Source of the DNA: Caballeronia turbans
Lineage (GTDB): Bacteria; Pseudomonadota; Gammaproteobacteria; Burkholderiales; Burkholderiaceae
Length of the DNA: 64,000 bases
Direction: 5' to 3'
NCBI GenBank assembly: GCA_001544655.2
Contig: FCOD02000022.1
Span: 32,793-96,792, forward strand
The notes under the pieces are model-generated. The model ran no database searches. It was not told where the DNA came from and saw only the letters and a program-made list of their open reading frames with translations. A program made the position numbers and the translations under genes. This document shows positions 18,154 through 27,747 of this stretch, in pieces; position 1 is the first letter of the stretch; the number at the start of each line of letters is the position of its first letter.

Positions 18154-18996
18154 ATGAGCGCTTCCACGCCGTTTTCTTCCGCTAACTCACCGTCTTCCGG
18201 TCCGGTTTCACGTTGCCGCGTCGTGCTCGTAACCGGCGCGGCAAAACGCATCGGGCGCGGTGTCGCGCTGGAATTCGCGCGGCAGGGCTGGAATGTGGCC
18301 GTGCATTACGGCAGTTCGGAGCATGAAGCGCGGGAAACCGTAGCGGATATCGAGGCGCTTGGGCGGCGCGCGGTCGCGCTGAAGGCGGATCTCGGCGTCG
18401 AGGCCGAGGTCGCGCAACTCGTGCCCGCGTGCGTCGAGGCGTTCGGCGGGCTGAATTGCGTCGTGAACTGCGCGTCGCGCTTCGACGAAGATACGGCCAT
18501 CGATTTCGGCTACGCGAAATTGCTCGCGATGACCGCCATCAATGTCGCCGCGCCGCTGACGCTCGCGCGCATGCTGCACGAAACAACGCCAGCCGAAGCC
18601 GCGGATGACGATGCAAGGCGCGGCGTCGTCATCAACGTGCTGGACCAGAAGCTGTACAACATGAATCCGGATTACCTGTCGTACACGTTGACGAAGGCGG
18701 CGCTCGAAAACGCCACCGTCGCGCTCGCACAGGCGCTCGGGCCGAAGCTGCGCGTCGTCGGCCTCGCGCCGGGCCTGACGCTCATTTCCACCGGGCAGAC
18801 GCCCGCGTCGTTCGAGACGGCGCATCGCGTGACGCCGCTGAACCGCGCATCGACGGTCGAAGACGTGGCGCAGGCCGCGTGCTATCTCGCGAACGCGCAC
18901 GGCGTGACCGGCACGACGCTCGTCGTCGATGGCGGCCAGCATCTCGTGCCGAGCCCGCGCGACGTGATGTACATGATCGGCCCGCGCACGCCTTGA
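18154..18996 (+). CDS. SDR oxidoreductase, pteridine reductase-like (FolM-type)
   Basis: 280-residue short-chain dehydrogenase. The cofactor motif TGAAKRIGRGVA (about residues 27-38) contains the Arg after TGxxK that favours NADPH, as in pteridine reductase PTR1 and FolM. The active-site Tyr/Lys pair is in LSYTLTK, about residue 176 onward. It is immediately upstream of folB, which supports a role in dihydropterin or dihydrofolate reduction. The start is the only in-frame ATG before the Rossmann strand and gives a 20-residue low-complexity leader. It probably forms an operon with folB and ttcA. Confidence 0.82.
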   Translation: MSASTPFSSANSPSSGPVSRCRVVLVTGAAKRIGRGVALEFARQGWNVAVHYGSSEHEARETVADIEALGRRAVALKADLGVEAEVAQLVPACVEAFGGLNCVVNCASRFDEDTAIDFGYAKLLAMTAINVAAPLTLARMLHETTPAEAADDDARRGVVINVLDQKLYNMNPDYLSYTLTKAALENATVALAQALGPKLRVVGLAPGLTLISTGQTPASFETAHRVTPLNRASTVEDVAQAACYLANAHGVTGTTLVVDGGQHLVPSPRDVMYMIGPRTP

Positions 18997-19024
18997 AACG
19001 CGCTTATTGAATATTGGAACTCAC

Positions 19025-19426
19025 ATGCTTGCCGCACTTTCGCATCCCCGGCTGACCGATTGCCGGCGGCTTTTTCTGCGCAACTACGAAGTGCGCATCA
19101 ACATCGGTGTGCATGACTTCGAGAAGCGCGGCGAGCAACGTGTCGTGATCAACGTCGAGCTGTACGTGCCGCTTACGCTGTCGACGCCCGTCGCGGACAA
19201 ATTGTCCGAAGTCGTCGATTACGACTTCATGCGCTCGACCATCGCCGCGCGCGTGAAGCAGGGCCACATCCACTTGCAGGAAACACTGTGCGACGACGTC
19301 GCCGCCGCCTTGCTCGCGCATCCGCACGTGCGCGCAGTGGCCGTATCGACGGAAAAGCCCGACGTCTATCCCGACTGCGACGCGGTGGGCGTCGAAGTCT
19401 TTCGCATCAAAGAGGAACGAGCATGA
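19025..19426 (+). CDS. folB: Dihydroneopterin aldolase
   Basis: Cleaves 7,8-dihydroneopterin to 6-hydroxymethyl-7,8-dihydropterin and glycolaldehyde in folate synthesis. At 133 residues it is of normal length. It contains the conserved IGVHDFEK segment near residues 28-35, with the substrate-binding Glu, and the later VDYDFMR. The ATG at 19025 is used; an upstream TTG at 19007 would add only six residues. Its stop overlaps the ttcA start (ATGA). Confidence 0.93.
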   Translation: MLAALSHPRLTDCRRLFLRNYEVRINIGVHDFEKRGEQRVVINVELYVPLTLSTPVADKLSEVVDYDFMRSTIAARVKQGHIHLQETLCDDVAAALLAHPHVRAVAVSTEKPDVYPDCDAVGVEVFRIKEERA

Positions 19427-20382
19427 ACGCGCGTGACACGATCGAAGCCGCAGAGGCGCAAAAGCCCACGCGCGAGGCGCTGACCAAGCGCCAGCAGAAG
19501 GAAGCGTACGAGAACAACAAATTGTTCAAGCGCATCGCGCGTCAGGTCGGCGAGGCGATCGGCGACTTCAACATGATCGAGGAAGGCGACAAGGTGATGG
19601 TGTGCCTGTCCGGAGGCAAGGACAGTTACGCGATGCTCGACGTCCTGATGCGCCTGCGCGAGCGCGCGCCGATCAACTTCGAGATCGTCGCCGTCAATCT
19701 CGATCAGAAGCAGCCGGGCTTTCCTGAGCACGTGCTGCCGGAATATCTGAGCAAGCTCGAAATTCCGTTTCACATCGAAAATCAGGACACGTACAGCATC
19801 GTCAAGCGTCTCGTGCCGGAAGGCAAGACCACGTGCTCGCTCTGCTCACGCCTGCGTCGCGGCATTCTGTATCGCGTGGCGGGCGAGCTCGGCGCGACCA
19901 AGATCGCGCTCGGTCATCATCGCGACGACATCCTGCAGACGCTGCTGCTCAACATGTTCTACGGCGGCAAGCTGAAAGGCATGCCGCCCAAGCTGCAATC
20001 CGACGACGGCAAGAACGTCGTGATCCGTCCGCTCGCCTACGTGAAGGAAGTGGACCTCGAGAAGTACGCCGAACTGCGCGAATTCCCGATCATCCCGTGC
20101 AACCTGTGCGGCAGCCAGCCGAACCTGAAGCGCGCGGAAATGAAGGCGCTGGTGCGCGAATGGGACAAGCGCTTCCCGGGCCGCGTGGACAATATGTTCA
20201 ACGCGCTGTCGAACGTGGTGCCTTCGCATCTGATGGACAGCAAATTGTTTCCGTTCGCGGGACTGCGGGCGACGGGCGAGGCCGATCCCCAAGGCGATAT
20301 CGCGTTCGACGAGGAACCGTGTGCAAGCGAACCGTCAGGATCGTCCGGCACGGTTTCAATTGTGCAGTTCGACGACCTGTAA
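19423..20382 (+). CDS. ttcA: tRNA 2-thiocytidine(32) synthetase TtcA
   Basis: 319-residue ATP-dependent enzyme that thiolates cytidine 32 of certain tRNAs and carries an oxygen-sensitive [4Fe-4S] cluster. The PP-loop SGGKDS is at residues 63-68. The cluster or active-site cysteines are visible as C138-x2-C141 and C226-x2-C229, matching the family pattern. The start overlaps the folB stop by four bases. The N-terminal extension of about 30 residues before the conserved core is usual for the beta-proteobacterial enzyme. Confidence 0.95.
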   Translation: MNARDTIEAAEAQKPTREALTKRQQKEAYENNKLFKRIARQVGEAIGDFNMIEEGDKVMVCLSGGKDSYAMLDVLMRLRERAPINFEIVAVNLDQKQPGFPEHVLPEYLSKLEIPFHIENQDTYSIVKRLVPEGKTTCSLCSRLRRGILYRVAGELGATKIALGHHRDDILQTLLLNMFYGGKLKGMPPKLQSDDGKNVVIRPLAYVKEVDLEKYAELREFPIIPCNLCGSQPNLKRAEMKALVREWDKRFPGRVDNMFNALSNVVPSHLMDSKLFPFAGLRATGEADPQGDIAFDEEPCASEPSGSSGTVSIVQFDDL

Positions 20383-20480
20383 CCCTTTATCCGATAAGGC
20401 GCAGCGTGGGATTCGCCGCATTGCGCCATAGAGCCGAGTGATATATTGGCGGCTCGTCATACCCAGCAAGGCTTCCTGCG

Positions 20481-21842
20481 ATGAACATCGTGATTCTGGC
20501 TGCCGGCATGGGCAAGCGCATGCGCTCCGCCCTGCCGAAAGTACTCCATTCATTGGCGGGCAAGCCTTTGCTCGCGCACGTCATCGATACCGCCCGGACG
20601 TTGTCGCCGACACGTCTCGTCGTCGTCGTCGGGCACGGCGCCGACAAGGTTCGCGAAGCCGTCGGCGCGCCGGACGTCCAGTTTGCGCTGCAGGACCGGC
20701 AACTCGGCACGGGACACGCGGTGCAGCAGGCGCTGCCGCTGCTCGATCCATCGGTTCCGACGCTCGTGCTGTACGGCGACGTACCCCTCACGCGCGCAAG
20801 CACGCTCAAGCGCCTGATCGATGCGGCGGGCGCCGAGCGCTACGGCGTCCTGACGGTGAGTGTGAGCGATCCGGCCGGCTACGGGCGCATCGTGCGCGAC
20901 GCGGCCGGAAAAGTGAAAAAGATCGTCGAACAGAAGGATGCGAGCGAGGAAGAGCGGCGCATCGCGGAAATTAACACGGGCATCGTGATCACGCCGACGC
21001 GCACGCTCGAAACGTGGCTCGCGTCGCTGAAAAATAACAACGCGCAGGGCGAGTTCTATCTGACGGACGTGGTCGAGCGCGCCATCGACGCGGGCGTGGA
21101 AGTCGTCACCGCGCAGCCGGACGCCGAATGGGAAACGCTCGGCGTGAACAGCAAGATTCAGCTCGCGGAACTGGAGCGCATCCATCAGCGCAACGTGGCG
21201 CATGCGCTGCTCGACGCGGGCGTGACGCTGATGGACCCGGCGCGCATCGACGTGCGCGGCACGCTCGAATGCGGCGCGGATGTGTCGATCGACGTGAATT
21301 GCGTGTTCGAAGGGCGCGTGACGCTCGCCGACAACGTGACGATCGGCCCGAACTGCGTGATCCGCGATGCCGTGATCGGCGCGGGTACGCGCGTCGATGC
21401 GTACACGCATATCGAAGGCGGCACGACCGGCGCGAACGTCGTGCTCGGGCCGTATGCGCGGCTGCGTCCGGGCGCGAAGCTCGCCGATGAAGCGCATGTC
21501 GGCAACTTCGTCGAGGTGAAGAACGCGGTGCTCGGCCACGGCTCGAAGGCGAACCATCTCAGCTATATCGGCGATTCGGACATCGGGGCGCGCGTGAATA
21601 TCGGCGCGGGCACGATCACGTGCAACTACGACGGTGCGAACAAGCATCGCACGGTGATCGAGGACGACGTGTTCGTCGGCTCGGATACGCAACTCGTCGC
21701 GCCGGTGCGCGTGGGCCGCGGCGTGACTATCGCGGCGGGCACGACGGTGTGGAAGGATGTCGGCGTCGATGAGCTGGTGCTCAACGAGAAGACGCAGGTC
21801 AGCAAGACGGGCTACAAGCGCCCGGTGAAGAAGAAGTCGTAA
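20481..21842 (+). CDS. glmU: Bifunctional UDP-N-acetylglucosamine pyrophosphorylase / glucosamine-1-phosphate acetyltransferase
   Basis: 453-residue cytoplasmic enzyme making UDP-GlcNAc for peptidoglycan and LPS. The N-terminal uridylyltransferase domain starts at once with [11 protein letters not shown] (residues 6-16) and has the YGDVPL metal site near residue 102. From about residue 250 the protein is a left-handed beta-helix of hexapeptide repeats that forms the acetyltransferase domain, including [14 protein letters not shown] and the [11 protein letters not shown] loop. It is upstream of glmS in the same orientation with an 80-base gap, so the pair supplies consecutive steps around GlcN-6-P use. 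Confidence 0.97.
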   Translation: MNIVILAAGMGKRMRSALPKVLHSLAGKPLLAHVIDTARTLSPTRLVVVVGHGADKVREAVGAPDVQFALQDRQLGTGHAVQQALPLLDPSVPTLVLYGDVPLTRASTLKRLIDAAGAERYGVLTVSVSDPAGYGRIVRDAAGKVKKIVEQKDASEEERRIAEINTGIVITPTRTLETWLASLKNNNAQGEFYLTDVVERAIDAGVEVVTAQPDAEWETLGVNSKIQLAELERIHQRNVAHALLDAGVTLMDPARIDVRGTLECGADVSIDVNCVFEGRVTLADNVTIGPNCVIRDAVIGAGTRVDAYTHIEGGTTGANVVLGPYARLRPGAKLADEAHVGNFVEVKNAVLGHGSKANHLSYIGDSDIGARVNIGAGTITCNYDGANKHRTVIEDDVFVGSDTQLVAPVRVGRGVTIAAGTTVWKDVGVDELVLNEKTQVSKTGYKRPVKKKS

Positions 21843-21922
21843 GGCTGTCGAAGACTCAGCCCAACGCGCGCGGCGCTTCGTGCACCGCGCTTTCGAATGC
21901 AAGTTTCAAAGGATGAACGTCC

Positions 21923-23740
21923 ATGTGCGGAATTGTCGGCGCGGTAGCGCAACGTAACATTGTCTCGGTGCTGGTCGAAGGTCTGCGCCGGCTCGAGTAT
22001 CGCGGCTACGACTCGTGCGGCGTGGCCGTTCTGAGCAACGGCGAGCCGCGCCGCGCGCGCAGCGTCGCGCGCGTGTCCGATCTCGATGCGCAAGTGCGCG
22101 ATTCGAATCTCGGCGGCATGACCGGCATCGCCCACACGCGCTGGGCGACGCACGGCGCACCCGTCACCGACAACGCGCACCCGATCTTCTCGCGCGATAC
22201 CGTCGCGCTCGTGCACAACGGCATCATCGAGAACTACGAGTCGCTGCGCGAGATGCTGAAGGGCAAGGGCTACGAGTTCGTCTCGCAGACCGATACCGAA
22301 GTCATCGCGCATCTGATCCACAGCATGTATCGCGGCGACCTGTTCCAGACCGTGCGCGAGGCGGTGAAGCAACTGCACGGCGCGTATGCGATCGCCGTGA
22401 TGCACAGGAATCAGCCGCATACGGTCGTGGGCGCGCGCCAGGGTTCGCCGCTCGTCGTCGGCGTGGGCGAGGGCGAGAACTTCCTCGCGTCGGACGCGCT
22501 CGCGCTCGCCGGCAGCACCGACCGCTTCGCGTTCCTGGAAGAAGGCGATGTCGTGGAAATCGGCCTCGACGGCGTGAAGATCGTCGATCGCGAAGGGCTG
22601 CCCGCCGAGCGCGAAGTGCGTGTGGTCACGGCATACGGCGGCGCGGTGGAGCTCGGGCCGTATCGCCATTTCATGCAGAAGGAAATCTTCGAGCAGCCGC
22701 GCGCGATAACCGACACGATCCCGCAAGCCGATCAGTTCGATCCGGGCCTGTTCGGCGAAGGCGCGCGCGACGCGTTCGCGGGCGTCGACAGCCTGCTGAT
22801 TCTCGCGTGCGGGACGAGCTACTACTCGGGGCTGACGGCGAAGTACTGGCTCGAATCGATCGCGAAGATTCCGACGCAGGTCGAGATCGCGAGCGAATAT
22901 CGCTATCGCGAGTCGGTGCCGAATCCGAAGGCGCTGGTTGTCACGATCTCGCAATCGGGCGAAACCGCCGATACGCTCGCCGCGCTCAAGCATGCGCAGG
23001 CGCTCGGCCACAAGCACACGCTCGCGGTGTGCAACGTCGCGACGAGCGCGATGGTGCGCCAGACCGAGTTCGCGTTCCTGACGCACGCGGGCACGGAAAT
23101 CGGCGTGGCATCGACGAAGGCCTTCACGACGCAGCTCGTCGGCTTGTTCGTGCTGGCGGTGACGCTCGCGAAGATGCGCGGTCACGTGAATGCGAAGCAG
23201 GAAGCCGCGTATTTCACGCAACTGCGGCATTTGCCGGCGGCGTTGAACAGCGTGCTCGCGCTGGAACCGCAGATCATCGCGTGGTCGGAAGAGTTCGCGC
23301 GCAAGGAGAACGCGCTGTTCCTCGGTCGCGGGCTGCACTATCCGATCGCGCTCGAAGGCGCGTTGAAGCTCAAGGAAATCTCGTACATCCACGCGGAAGC
23401 GTATCCGGCGGGTGAACTCAAGCACGGGCCGCTCGCGCTCGTGACCGAAGCGATGCCGGTGGTGACGGTCGCACCGAACGACGCGCTGCTCGAAAAGCTG
23501 AAGTCGAACATGCAGGAAGTACGTGCGCGTGGCGGTGAGCTCTATGTGTTCGCGGATGCGGATACGCGCATCGTCAGCGAGGACGGTATCCATGTGATCC
23601 GCATGCCGGAGCACTATGGGGCGCTGTCGCCGATTCTGCACGTCGTGCCCTTGCAGCTGCTCGCGTATCACACGGCGTGTGCGCGTGGGACGGATGTCGA
23701 TAAGCCGAGAAATCTGGCTAAGTCTGTTACGGTGGAGTGA
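21923..23740 (+). CDS. glmS: Glutamine-fructose-6-phosphate aminotransferase (isomerizing)
   Basis: 605-residue enzyme converting fructose-6-P and glutamine to glucosamine-6-P, the entry step of amino-sugar synthesis. The N-terminal glutaminase nucleophile is Cys2 (MCGIVGAV), and two SIS sugar-isomerase domains follow (CGTSYYSG near residue 296; later [28 protein letters not shown]). The C-terminus ends AKSVTVE as usual. No glmS ribozyme is expected in this group and none is visible in the short upstream region. The 3' end is the classical recognition site for Tn7. Confidence 0.97.
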   Translation: MCGIVGAVAQRNIVSVLVEGLRRLEYRGYDSCGVAVLSNGEPRRARSVARVSDLDAQVRDSNLGGMTGIAHTRWATHGAPVTDNAHPIFSRDTVALVHNGIIENYESLREMLKGKGYEFVSQTDTEVIAHLIHSMYRGDLFQTVREAVKQLHGAYAIAVMHRNQPHTVVGARQGSPLVVGVGEGENFLASDALALAGSTDRFAFLEEGDVVEIGLDGVKIVDREGLPAEREVRVVTAYGGAVELGPYRHFMQKEIFEQPRAITDTIPQADQFDPGLFGEGARDAFAGVDSLLILACGTSYYSGLTAKYWLESIAKIPTQVEIASEYRYRESVPNPKALVVTISQSGETADTLAALKHAQALGHKHTLAVCNVATSAMVRQTEFAFLTHAGTEIGVASTKAFTTQLVGLFVLAVTLAKMRGHVNAKQEAAYFTQLRHLPAALNSVLALEPQIIAWSEEFARKENALFLGRGLHYPIALEGALKLKEISYIHAEAYPAGELKHGPLALVTEAMPVVTVAPNDALLEKLKSNMQEVRARGGELYVFADADTRIVSEDGIHVIRMPEHYGALSPILHVVPLQLLAYHTACARGTDVDKPRNLAKSVTVE

Positions 23741-23767
23741 TGGGGGTTTAGTCGTCGGTTTGGGCTA
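23705..23767 (+). other. Predicted attTn7 site at the 3' end of glmS
   Basis: Tn7 recognises the conserved last codons of glmS and inserts about 25 bases after the stop. The conserved codons (ending at 23740) and an empty downstream stretch are present, with no Tn7-like element inserted. Prediction from family knowledge only. Confidence 0.4.
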
Positions 23768-23830
23768 CAAGGCTCTTGTCTGCCGCTGAGCCTACCCATC
23801 TGCGAGTGCGCAAGCGCTATCGATGTCAAA

Positions 23831-23864
23831 GGGGCGCTGGATCTTTTCCAGCGCCCTTTTTTTT
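23831..23864 (+). terminator. Intrinsic terminator after glmS
   Basis: Nine-base-pair perfect stem GGGCGCTGG / CCAGCGCCC (23832-23840 and 23848-23856), seven-base loop, then eight T residues. It is a very clear Rho-independent terminator about 90 bases after the glmS stop. Confidence 0.93.
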
Positions 23865-24276
23865 GCGCGCGACGGGCGATCGTGTGTATCGCTAAATGGC
23901 CGCCTCTGAAGGCCACAAGAGGCGCACCGTCCTGCAATCTCGCGAAAAAGCGACCGGCTGCGGTCGAGCGTGCCCTTCTCCACCTGTGGACAACCTTGTT
24001 GGCAGTTGACCGAGTTAACTGTTGCGATTTCTGAACAACTCGACGCGTCTCGCAACGGCCCGAAAGTTGTTCCAGGTTCAAGCGAAAACCGGACGCGATA
24101 TACCGAAGTTGTTTACGCGGTAAGTGCCTGATGCACAACGCACACCAGACGTTATCCACTGAATTGCGCGGTGCTTGTTAACTACTACCACGTATACATA
24201 CGAACTCTTCTGTTTACTTAAGCAGCCAGGATGCATCGCTTAAAACATGAGCGTTCACGGCACGCGATACGAAGCT
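23865..24276. other. Intergenic stretch with DnaA-box-like sequences, no gene seen
   Basis: About 410 bases after the glmS terminator. It is more AT-rich than its surroundings and contains two nonamers one mismatch from the DnaA box: TGTGGACAA at 23985-23993 and TTATCCACT at 24152-24160. Several GTTAAC or TTGTT stretches are also present. The ORFs that cross it overlap glmS or the terminator and are not credible. No tRNA or other RNA structure was recognised. Confidence 0.45.
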
Positions 24277-24975
24277 TCAGCTCGCGCCATGCACCTGTCG
24301 CAACCGCTCCCGGCTATTGCTCAAATGCATGCGCATCGCGGCGCGCGCATCGTCGGGATCTTGACGCAGGATCGCCTGATAGATCGCCTTGTGCTCGCTG
24401 AGCACGTTGCGCAGACGCTCGATCTGATCCAGCTCCGCGATCTCCGCTTTGCCGAGTCTCGTGCGCGGACTGACGGCGCGTCCCATCTGGCTCAGCACGT
24501 CATGGAAATAGCGGTTGCCGCTCGCCCGAGCGATCTGCAAATGAAACTCGACGTCGTGTTGCAGCACATCCGTACTTCCGCTCGCCAGTTCTTCCTCGAA
24601 GCGTTTGAGCGCGGCGGCAATCAACTTGAGATGCGCCTCCGTGCGACGGCCGGCGGCGAGCGCGGCGGCCGCGCCTTCCAGATCGATGCGAAATTCGATG
24701 ATCGCCATGATGTCGAGGAGGCTGGACAAATCCGCATCGGCCAGACGAACCGCTTCGCGTTCCTCGGGCGCCCGAATGAACGTGCCTACGCCATGACGCG
24801 TTTCGACCACATTCGCCGCCTGCAAGCGCGATACCGCTTCACGCACGACCGATCGGCTCACCGACAGCTGTTTCATCAGCGCGACTTCGGTCGGGATTTT
24901 GTCGCCGGGACGGAGGACGCCGCGTTCGATATCCTCGAACAGGCTTGCGACGACTTTTTCGGTGAGGCTGGCCAT
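24277..24975 (-). CDS. FadR-subfamily GntR transcriptional regulator (sugar-acid locus)
   Basis: 232-residue regulator. The N-terminal winged helix (about residues 5-70) contains the GntR signature from PGDKIPTE through SRSVVREAVSRLQAANVVETRHGVGTFI. The C-terminal all-helical FCD ligand domain carries HDVEFHLQIARASGN, with His/Asp residues of the kind that bind a metal and an acid ligand. The ATG at 24975 is chosen at the start of the conserved domain; the ORF extends further but without similarity. It is divergent from the aldolase gene of the glucarate cluster, so it probably represses that cluster, with a sugar acid as inducer. Confidence 0.86.
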   Translation of the reverse strand: MASLTEKVVASLFEDIERGVLRPGDKIPTEVALMKQLSVSRSVVREAVSRLQAANVVETRHGVGTFIRAPEEREAVRLADADLSSLLDIMAIIEFRIDLEGAAAALAAGRRTEAHLKLIAAALKRFEEELASGSTDVLQHDVEFHLQIARASGNRYFHDVLSQMGRAVSPRTRLGKAEIAELDQIERLRNVLSEHKAIYQAILRQDPDDARAAMRMHLSNSRERLRQVHGAS

Positions 24976-25022
24976 GGTATTCGTTGCTGATTGATTGTGA
25001 TTTTCTAAGGGCGATGGTGTTT

Positions 25023-25104
25023 CGTTGTCGGACGTCTTCGCGTCGCTTGGAAGCGGACGTGCACGAAGCGCCGCGCGGGGCGTGCGGGTGGATGTCCGAC
25101 AACG
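25023..25104. promoter_or_regulatory. Paired TTGTCGGAC sites, candidate GntR operators
   Basis: CGTTGTCGGAC at 25023-25033 is repeated in inverse orientation at 25094-25104. Each site approaches the FadR-family consensus TNGTNNNACNA apart from its last base. The centres are 71 bases apart, close to an integral number of helical turns, which would suit looping upstream of the regulator gene. Confidence 0.5.
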
Positions 25105-25286
25105 CATCTTCCCGCCGCCGAGCGCTCTCGTCAATTTAGCCCTTGATGACGATCGACTCGGCTAGAAATAAGACATCGTATAAGATATCGCAGGCGAACA
25201 CGTGAGACGAAGCCTGTAATACAAGGCGATCAGGGTTAACGCCGCTGTCGCTCAACCGTAAAATGATTGTACCCTGTGTTAAGACG

Positions 25287-25296
25287 TCCGATGACT
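25287..25296. promoter_or_regulatory. GTCCGATGAC motif upstream of the aldolase gene
   Basis: This decamer is the reverse complement of GTCATCGGAC, which recurs twice (27550-27559, 27571-27580), with a third near-match at 27706-27715, upstream of gudP in the same locus. It sits about 60 bases before the aldolase start, a plausible operator position. Confidence 0.45.
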
Positions 25297-25353
25297 AAGC
25301 GTTCCCGGACGTGCCGCTTTCCAATCCGATCGCCGTCGCCACAGGGAGGCATC

Positions 25354-26139
25354 ATGCCGTCTTCGTCACCGTATCAACCGCTGCCCAATTCATTCCGAAC
25401 GTCGCTGCGTGAACGCAAGAAGCTGATCGGCTGCTGGATGTCGCTTGCCAGTCCGGTCGTCACGGAGCTCGTCGGCGTGGTCGGTTTCGACTGGATGCTG
25501 CTCGACGCGGAGCACGCGCCGAATGACGCGCTCACGCTCATCCCGCAATTGATGGCGCTGAAAGACAGCGCGAGCGCGCCCGTCGTGCGCCCGCAGGCGA
25601 ACGATCCCGTCGCGATCAAGAAGCTGCTCGATGCGGGCTTCGTGAATTTCCTGGTCCCGTTCGTCGACAACGCCGCCGAGGCCGAGCGTGCCGTCGCCGC
25701 GACGCGTTATCCTCCTCAGGGCATCCGCGGCGTGTCGGTCGGGCATCGCGGCAATCGCTATGGCACGGTTCCGAACTACTTCCAGGTGGCGAACGACAAC
25801 ATCAGCGTCGCGGTGCAGATCGAAAGCCGCGCGGCGGTCGAAGCAATCGACGAAATCATCGCAGTGGAAGGCGTCGACGCGCTGTTCGTCGGCCCGTCGG
25901 ATCTCGCGGCGTCGTATGGTCACATCGGCAACGCAAACCATCCGGACGTGCAGGCGGTCATCGCACATGTGTTCGAGCGCGCGCACGCGGCAGGCAAGCC
26001 GAGCGGCATTCTCGCGCCCGTGCAGGAAGACGCGGAGCGCTATATCGCGCTGGGCTGCACGCTCGTTGCCGTGTGCGCGGATCTCGGCCTGCTCAGGAAC
26101 GCCGCGCAGGCCGTCAAAAAACACTTCATCCCGGCGTAA
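25354..26139 (+). CDS. HpcH/HpaI family aldolase (5-keto-4-deoxy-D-glucarate aldolase-like)
   Basis: 261-residue class II aldolase of the HpaI/GarL family, which cleaves 2-keto-3-deoxy (or 5-keto-4-deoxy) sugar acids to pyruvate plus an aldehyde using a divalent metal. Typical motifs are [14 protein letters not shown] near residue 26, [14 protein letters not shown] near residue 47, [12 protein letters not shown] near residue 128 and [16 protein letters not shown] near residue 178. The start at 25354 has GGAGG at good spacing. With garR, gudP and gudD nearby, the likely substrate is 5-keto-4-deoxyglucarate, giving pyruvate and tartronate semialdehyde. Confidence 0.88.
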   Translation: MPSSSPYQPLPNSFRTSLRERKKLIGCWMSLASPVVTELVGVVGFDWMLLDAEHAPNDALTLIPQLMALKDSASAPVVRPQANDPVAIKKLLDAGFVNFLVPFVDNAAEAERAVAATRYPPQGIRGVSVGHRGNRYGTVPNYFQVANDNISVAVQIESRAAVEAIDEIIAVEGVDALFVGPSDLAASYGHIGNANHPDVQAVIAHVFERAHAAGKPSGILAPVQEDAERYIALGCTLVAVCADLGLLRNAAQAVKKHFIPA

Positions 26140-26198
26140 GCGCGACACGCGCTATCCTCGACCGGGCAGCCACCGAAATCGACATCAAGGAGCGATAC

Positions 26199-27092
26199 AT
26201 GCAAAAGGCAGGCTTCATCGGACTGGGCATCATGGGCAATCCCATGGCGGCCAATCTTCTCAAGAACGGCGTTCAGCTCGGGGCATTCACGCGTAGCGGC
26301 GTGCCCGCGGACCTGACGGGCGCGGGCGCCACGGCATGCGATTCGCCCGCCGCCGTCGCCGAGAAGGCGGACGTGATCTTCATCATGGTGCCGGATACGC
26401 CGGACGTCGAACGCGTGCTGTTCGGCGAGAACGGCGTCGCCAGCAAGCTGAAGAGCGGTCAGGTCGTCGTCGACATGAGCTCGATTTCGCCGATCGCCAC
26501 GCGCGAGTTCGCGGCGAAAGTGCGCGAGAAGGGCGCCGATTATCTCGACGCGCCCGTGTCCGGCGGCGAAGTCGGCGCGAAGGCCGCTTCGCTCACGATC
26601 ATGGTCGGCGGCGCGCAGGCCACGTTCGACAAGGTCAAGCCGCTCTTCGACATGATGGGCAAGAACATCTCGCTGATCGGCGAAGTCGGCGCGGGGCAAG
26701 TGTGCAAGGTCGCGAATCAGGTGATCGTCGCGGCGACCATCGAGGCGGTCGGCGAGGCATTGCTGCTCGCGTCGAAGGCGGGCGTCGATGCGGAGAAGGT
26801 CCGCACCGCGCTGATGGGCGGCTTCGCGTCGTCGCGCATTCTCGAAGTGCACGGCGAGCGCATGACCAAGCGCACCTTCAATCCGGGCTTTCGCATCGAG
26901 CTGCATCAGAAGGATTTGAATCTCGCGCTCGCGACGGCGCAAGCGCTCGGCGTCGCACTGCCGAACACGTCGACGTGCATGCAGCTCTTCAACGCGTGCG
27001 CCGCGCACGGCGGCAAGGCGTGGGATCACTCGGGCATGGTGCGCGCGCTCGAAATCATGGCCAATCACGAGATCGGTCAGAAAGCGAAGTAA
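26199..27092 (+). CDS. garR: 2-hydroxy-3-oxopropionate (tartronate semialdehyde) reductase
   Basis: 297-residue member of the beta-hydroxyacid dehydrogenase family. It has the NAD-binding motif GFIGLGIMGNPMA (residues 5-17), the substrate-binding DAPVSGGEVGAKAASLTIMVGG (about residue 118 onward) and the catalytic Lys in GQVCKVANQ near residue 170. It would reduce tartronate semialdehyde from the aldolase next door to D-glycerate. AAGGAG stands before the ATG at 26199; the 42-residue upstream extension overlaps the aldolase gene. The general family also includes 3-hydroxyisobutyrate dehydrogenase, but the motif details and neighbours favour GarR. Confidence 0.9.
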   Translation: MQKAGFIGLGIMGNPMAANLLKNGVQLGAFTRSGVPADLTGAGATACDSPAAVAEKADVIFIMVPDTPDVERVLFGENGVASKLKSGQVVVDMSSISPIATREFAAKVREKGADYLDAPVSGGEVGAKAASLTIMVGGAQATFDKVKPLFDMMGKNISLIGEVGAGQVCKVANQVIVAATIEAVGEALLLASKAGVDAEKVRTALMGGFASSRILEVHGERMTKRTFNPGFRIELHQKDLNLALATAQALGVALPNTSTCMQLFNACAAHGGKAWDHSGMVRALEIMANHEIGQKAK

Positions 27093-27119
27093 TCCGACAC
27101 GGCCGGCCGCGTGCCGGCA

Positions 27120-27500
27120 GCATGTTTTCAGCGCCTCTTCTGCGCGCTTCTCGATTCGCGCGAAATGCTCGATCGCGAAGCGCCGCACGTTCTCCGCCGC
27201 GGGATTCGTCTGCTCCTCACTCCACGCGAGATCGATGTCCGCGTGCGCATCCGGCGTCCACAGCGGCCGGAACACAACGTCCCTCGAAGCACAAATCCCA
27301 CGCCGATCGCCACCGATACCACGCGCACGAGCGCGGCGATCGCGTGCGTCTGGTCGATGAAATGCACGCCGCTCGCCGCGAACAATTCCGCGATTCGCTG
27401 AACCGCGATGCCATGCACAAAACCGCGCCGCATAACGCCGAGCGCGATCTCGCGCAATGCCAGCGCAACGACACCATCTCCCTTAAGCACGACGCTTTCC
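27120..27500 (-). pseudogene. Remnant of a LysR-type regulator (frameshifted, HTH lost)
   Basis: On the minus strand one frame encodes a stretch ending HAIAALVRVVSVAIGVGFVLRGT (split here at residue 81 of that frame), typical of the effector domain of LysR-type regulators. The sequence then continues in another frame as VFRPLWTPDAHADIDLAWSEE and ends as a LysR C-terminus would. The switch falls at about 27276-27282, where a single-base deletion would explain it. The DNA-binding half, about 170 residues, is missing: gudP starts too close to leave room. The assignment rests on motif recognition, not on a search. Confidence 0.55.
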
Positions 27501-27548
27501 ATGCGCGGCAAAGCTCGCCGTGACTTGTCCGGTGTCGCCGCGCGCGGC

Positions 27549-27581
27549 GGTCCGATGACCGTCGCCAATAGTCATCGGACC
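27549..27581. promoter_or_regulatory. Inverted repeat of GTCATCGGACC upstream of gudP
   Basis: GGTCCGATGAC (27549-27559) and GTCATCGGACC (27571-27581) form a perfect 11-base inverted repeat with an 11-base spacer. The right half is preceded by CCGTCGCCA, which recurs before GTCATCAGAC at 27706-27715, about 33 bases from the gudP start. Confidence 0.55.
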
Positions 27582-27747
27582 TCTTAACTCGAACTGGGGC
27601 AGACCGGAGGTCGCAAGCGATACGTTGCGCAAACGCCCGTCAGACAAGGCGACACGGGAGAAGGGTAAACACGAGATTGGCGCGATACCACCGTCGCCAT
27701 ACAATGTCATCAGACAACATACCACGCGATCAGTAAAGGAGACACCC

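Noticed and set aside
21812-23671. 619-codon ORF on the minus strand
   Set aside because: Antisense to glmS with the same His/Arg-rich composition and no recognisable motif.
23668-24159. 163-codon minus-strand ORF downstream of glmS
   Set aside because: Overlaps the glmS end and reads through a perfect terminator; no domain.
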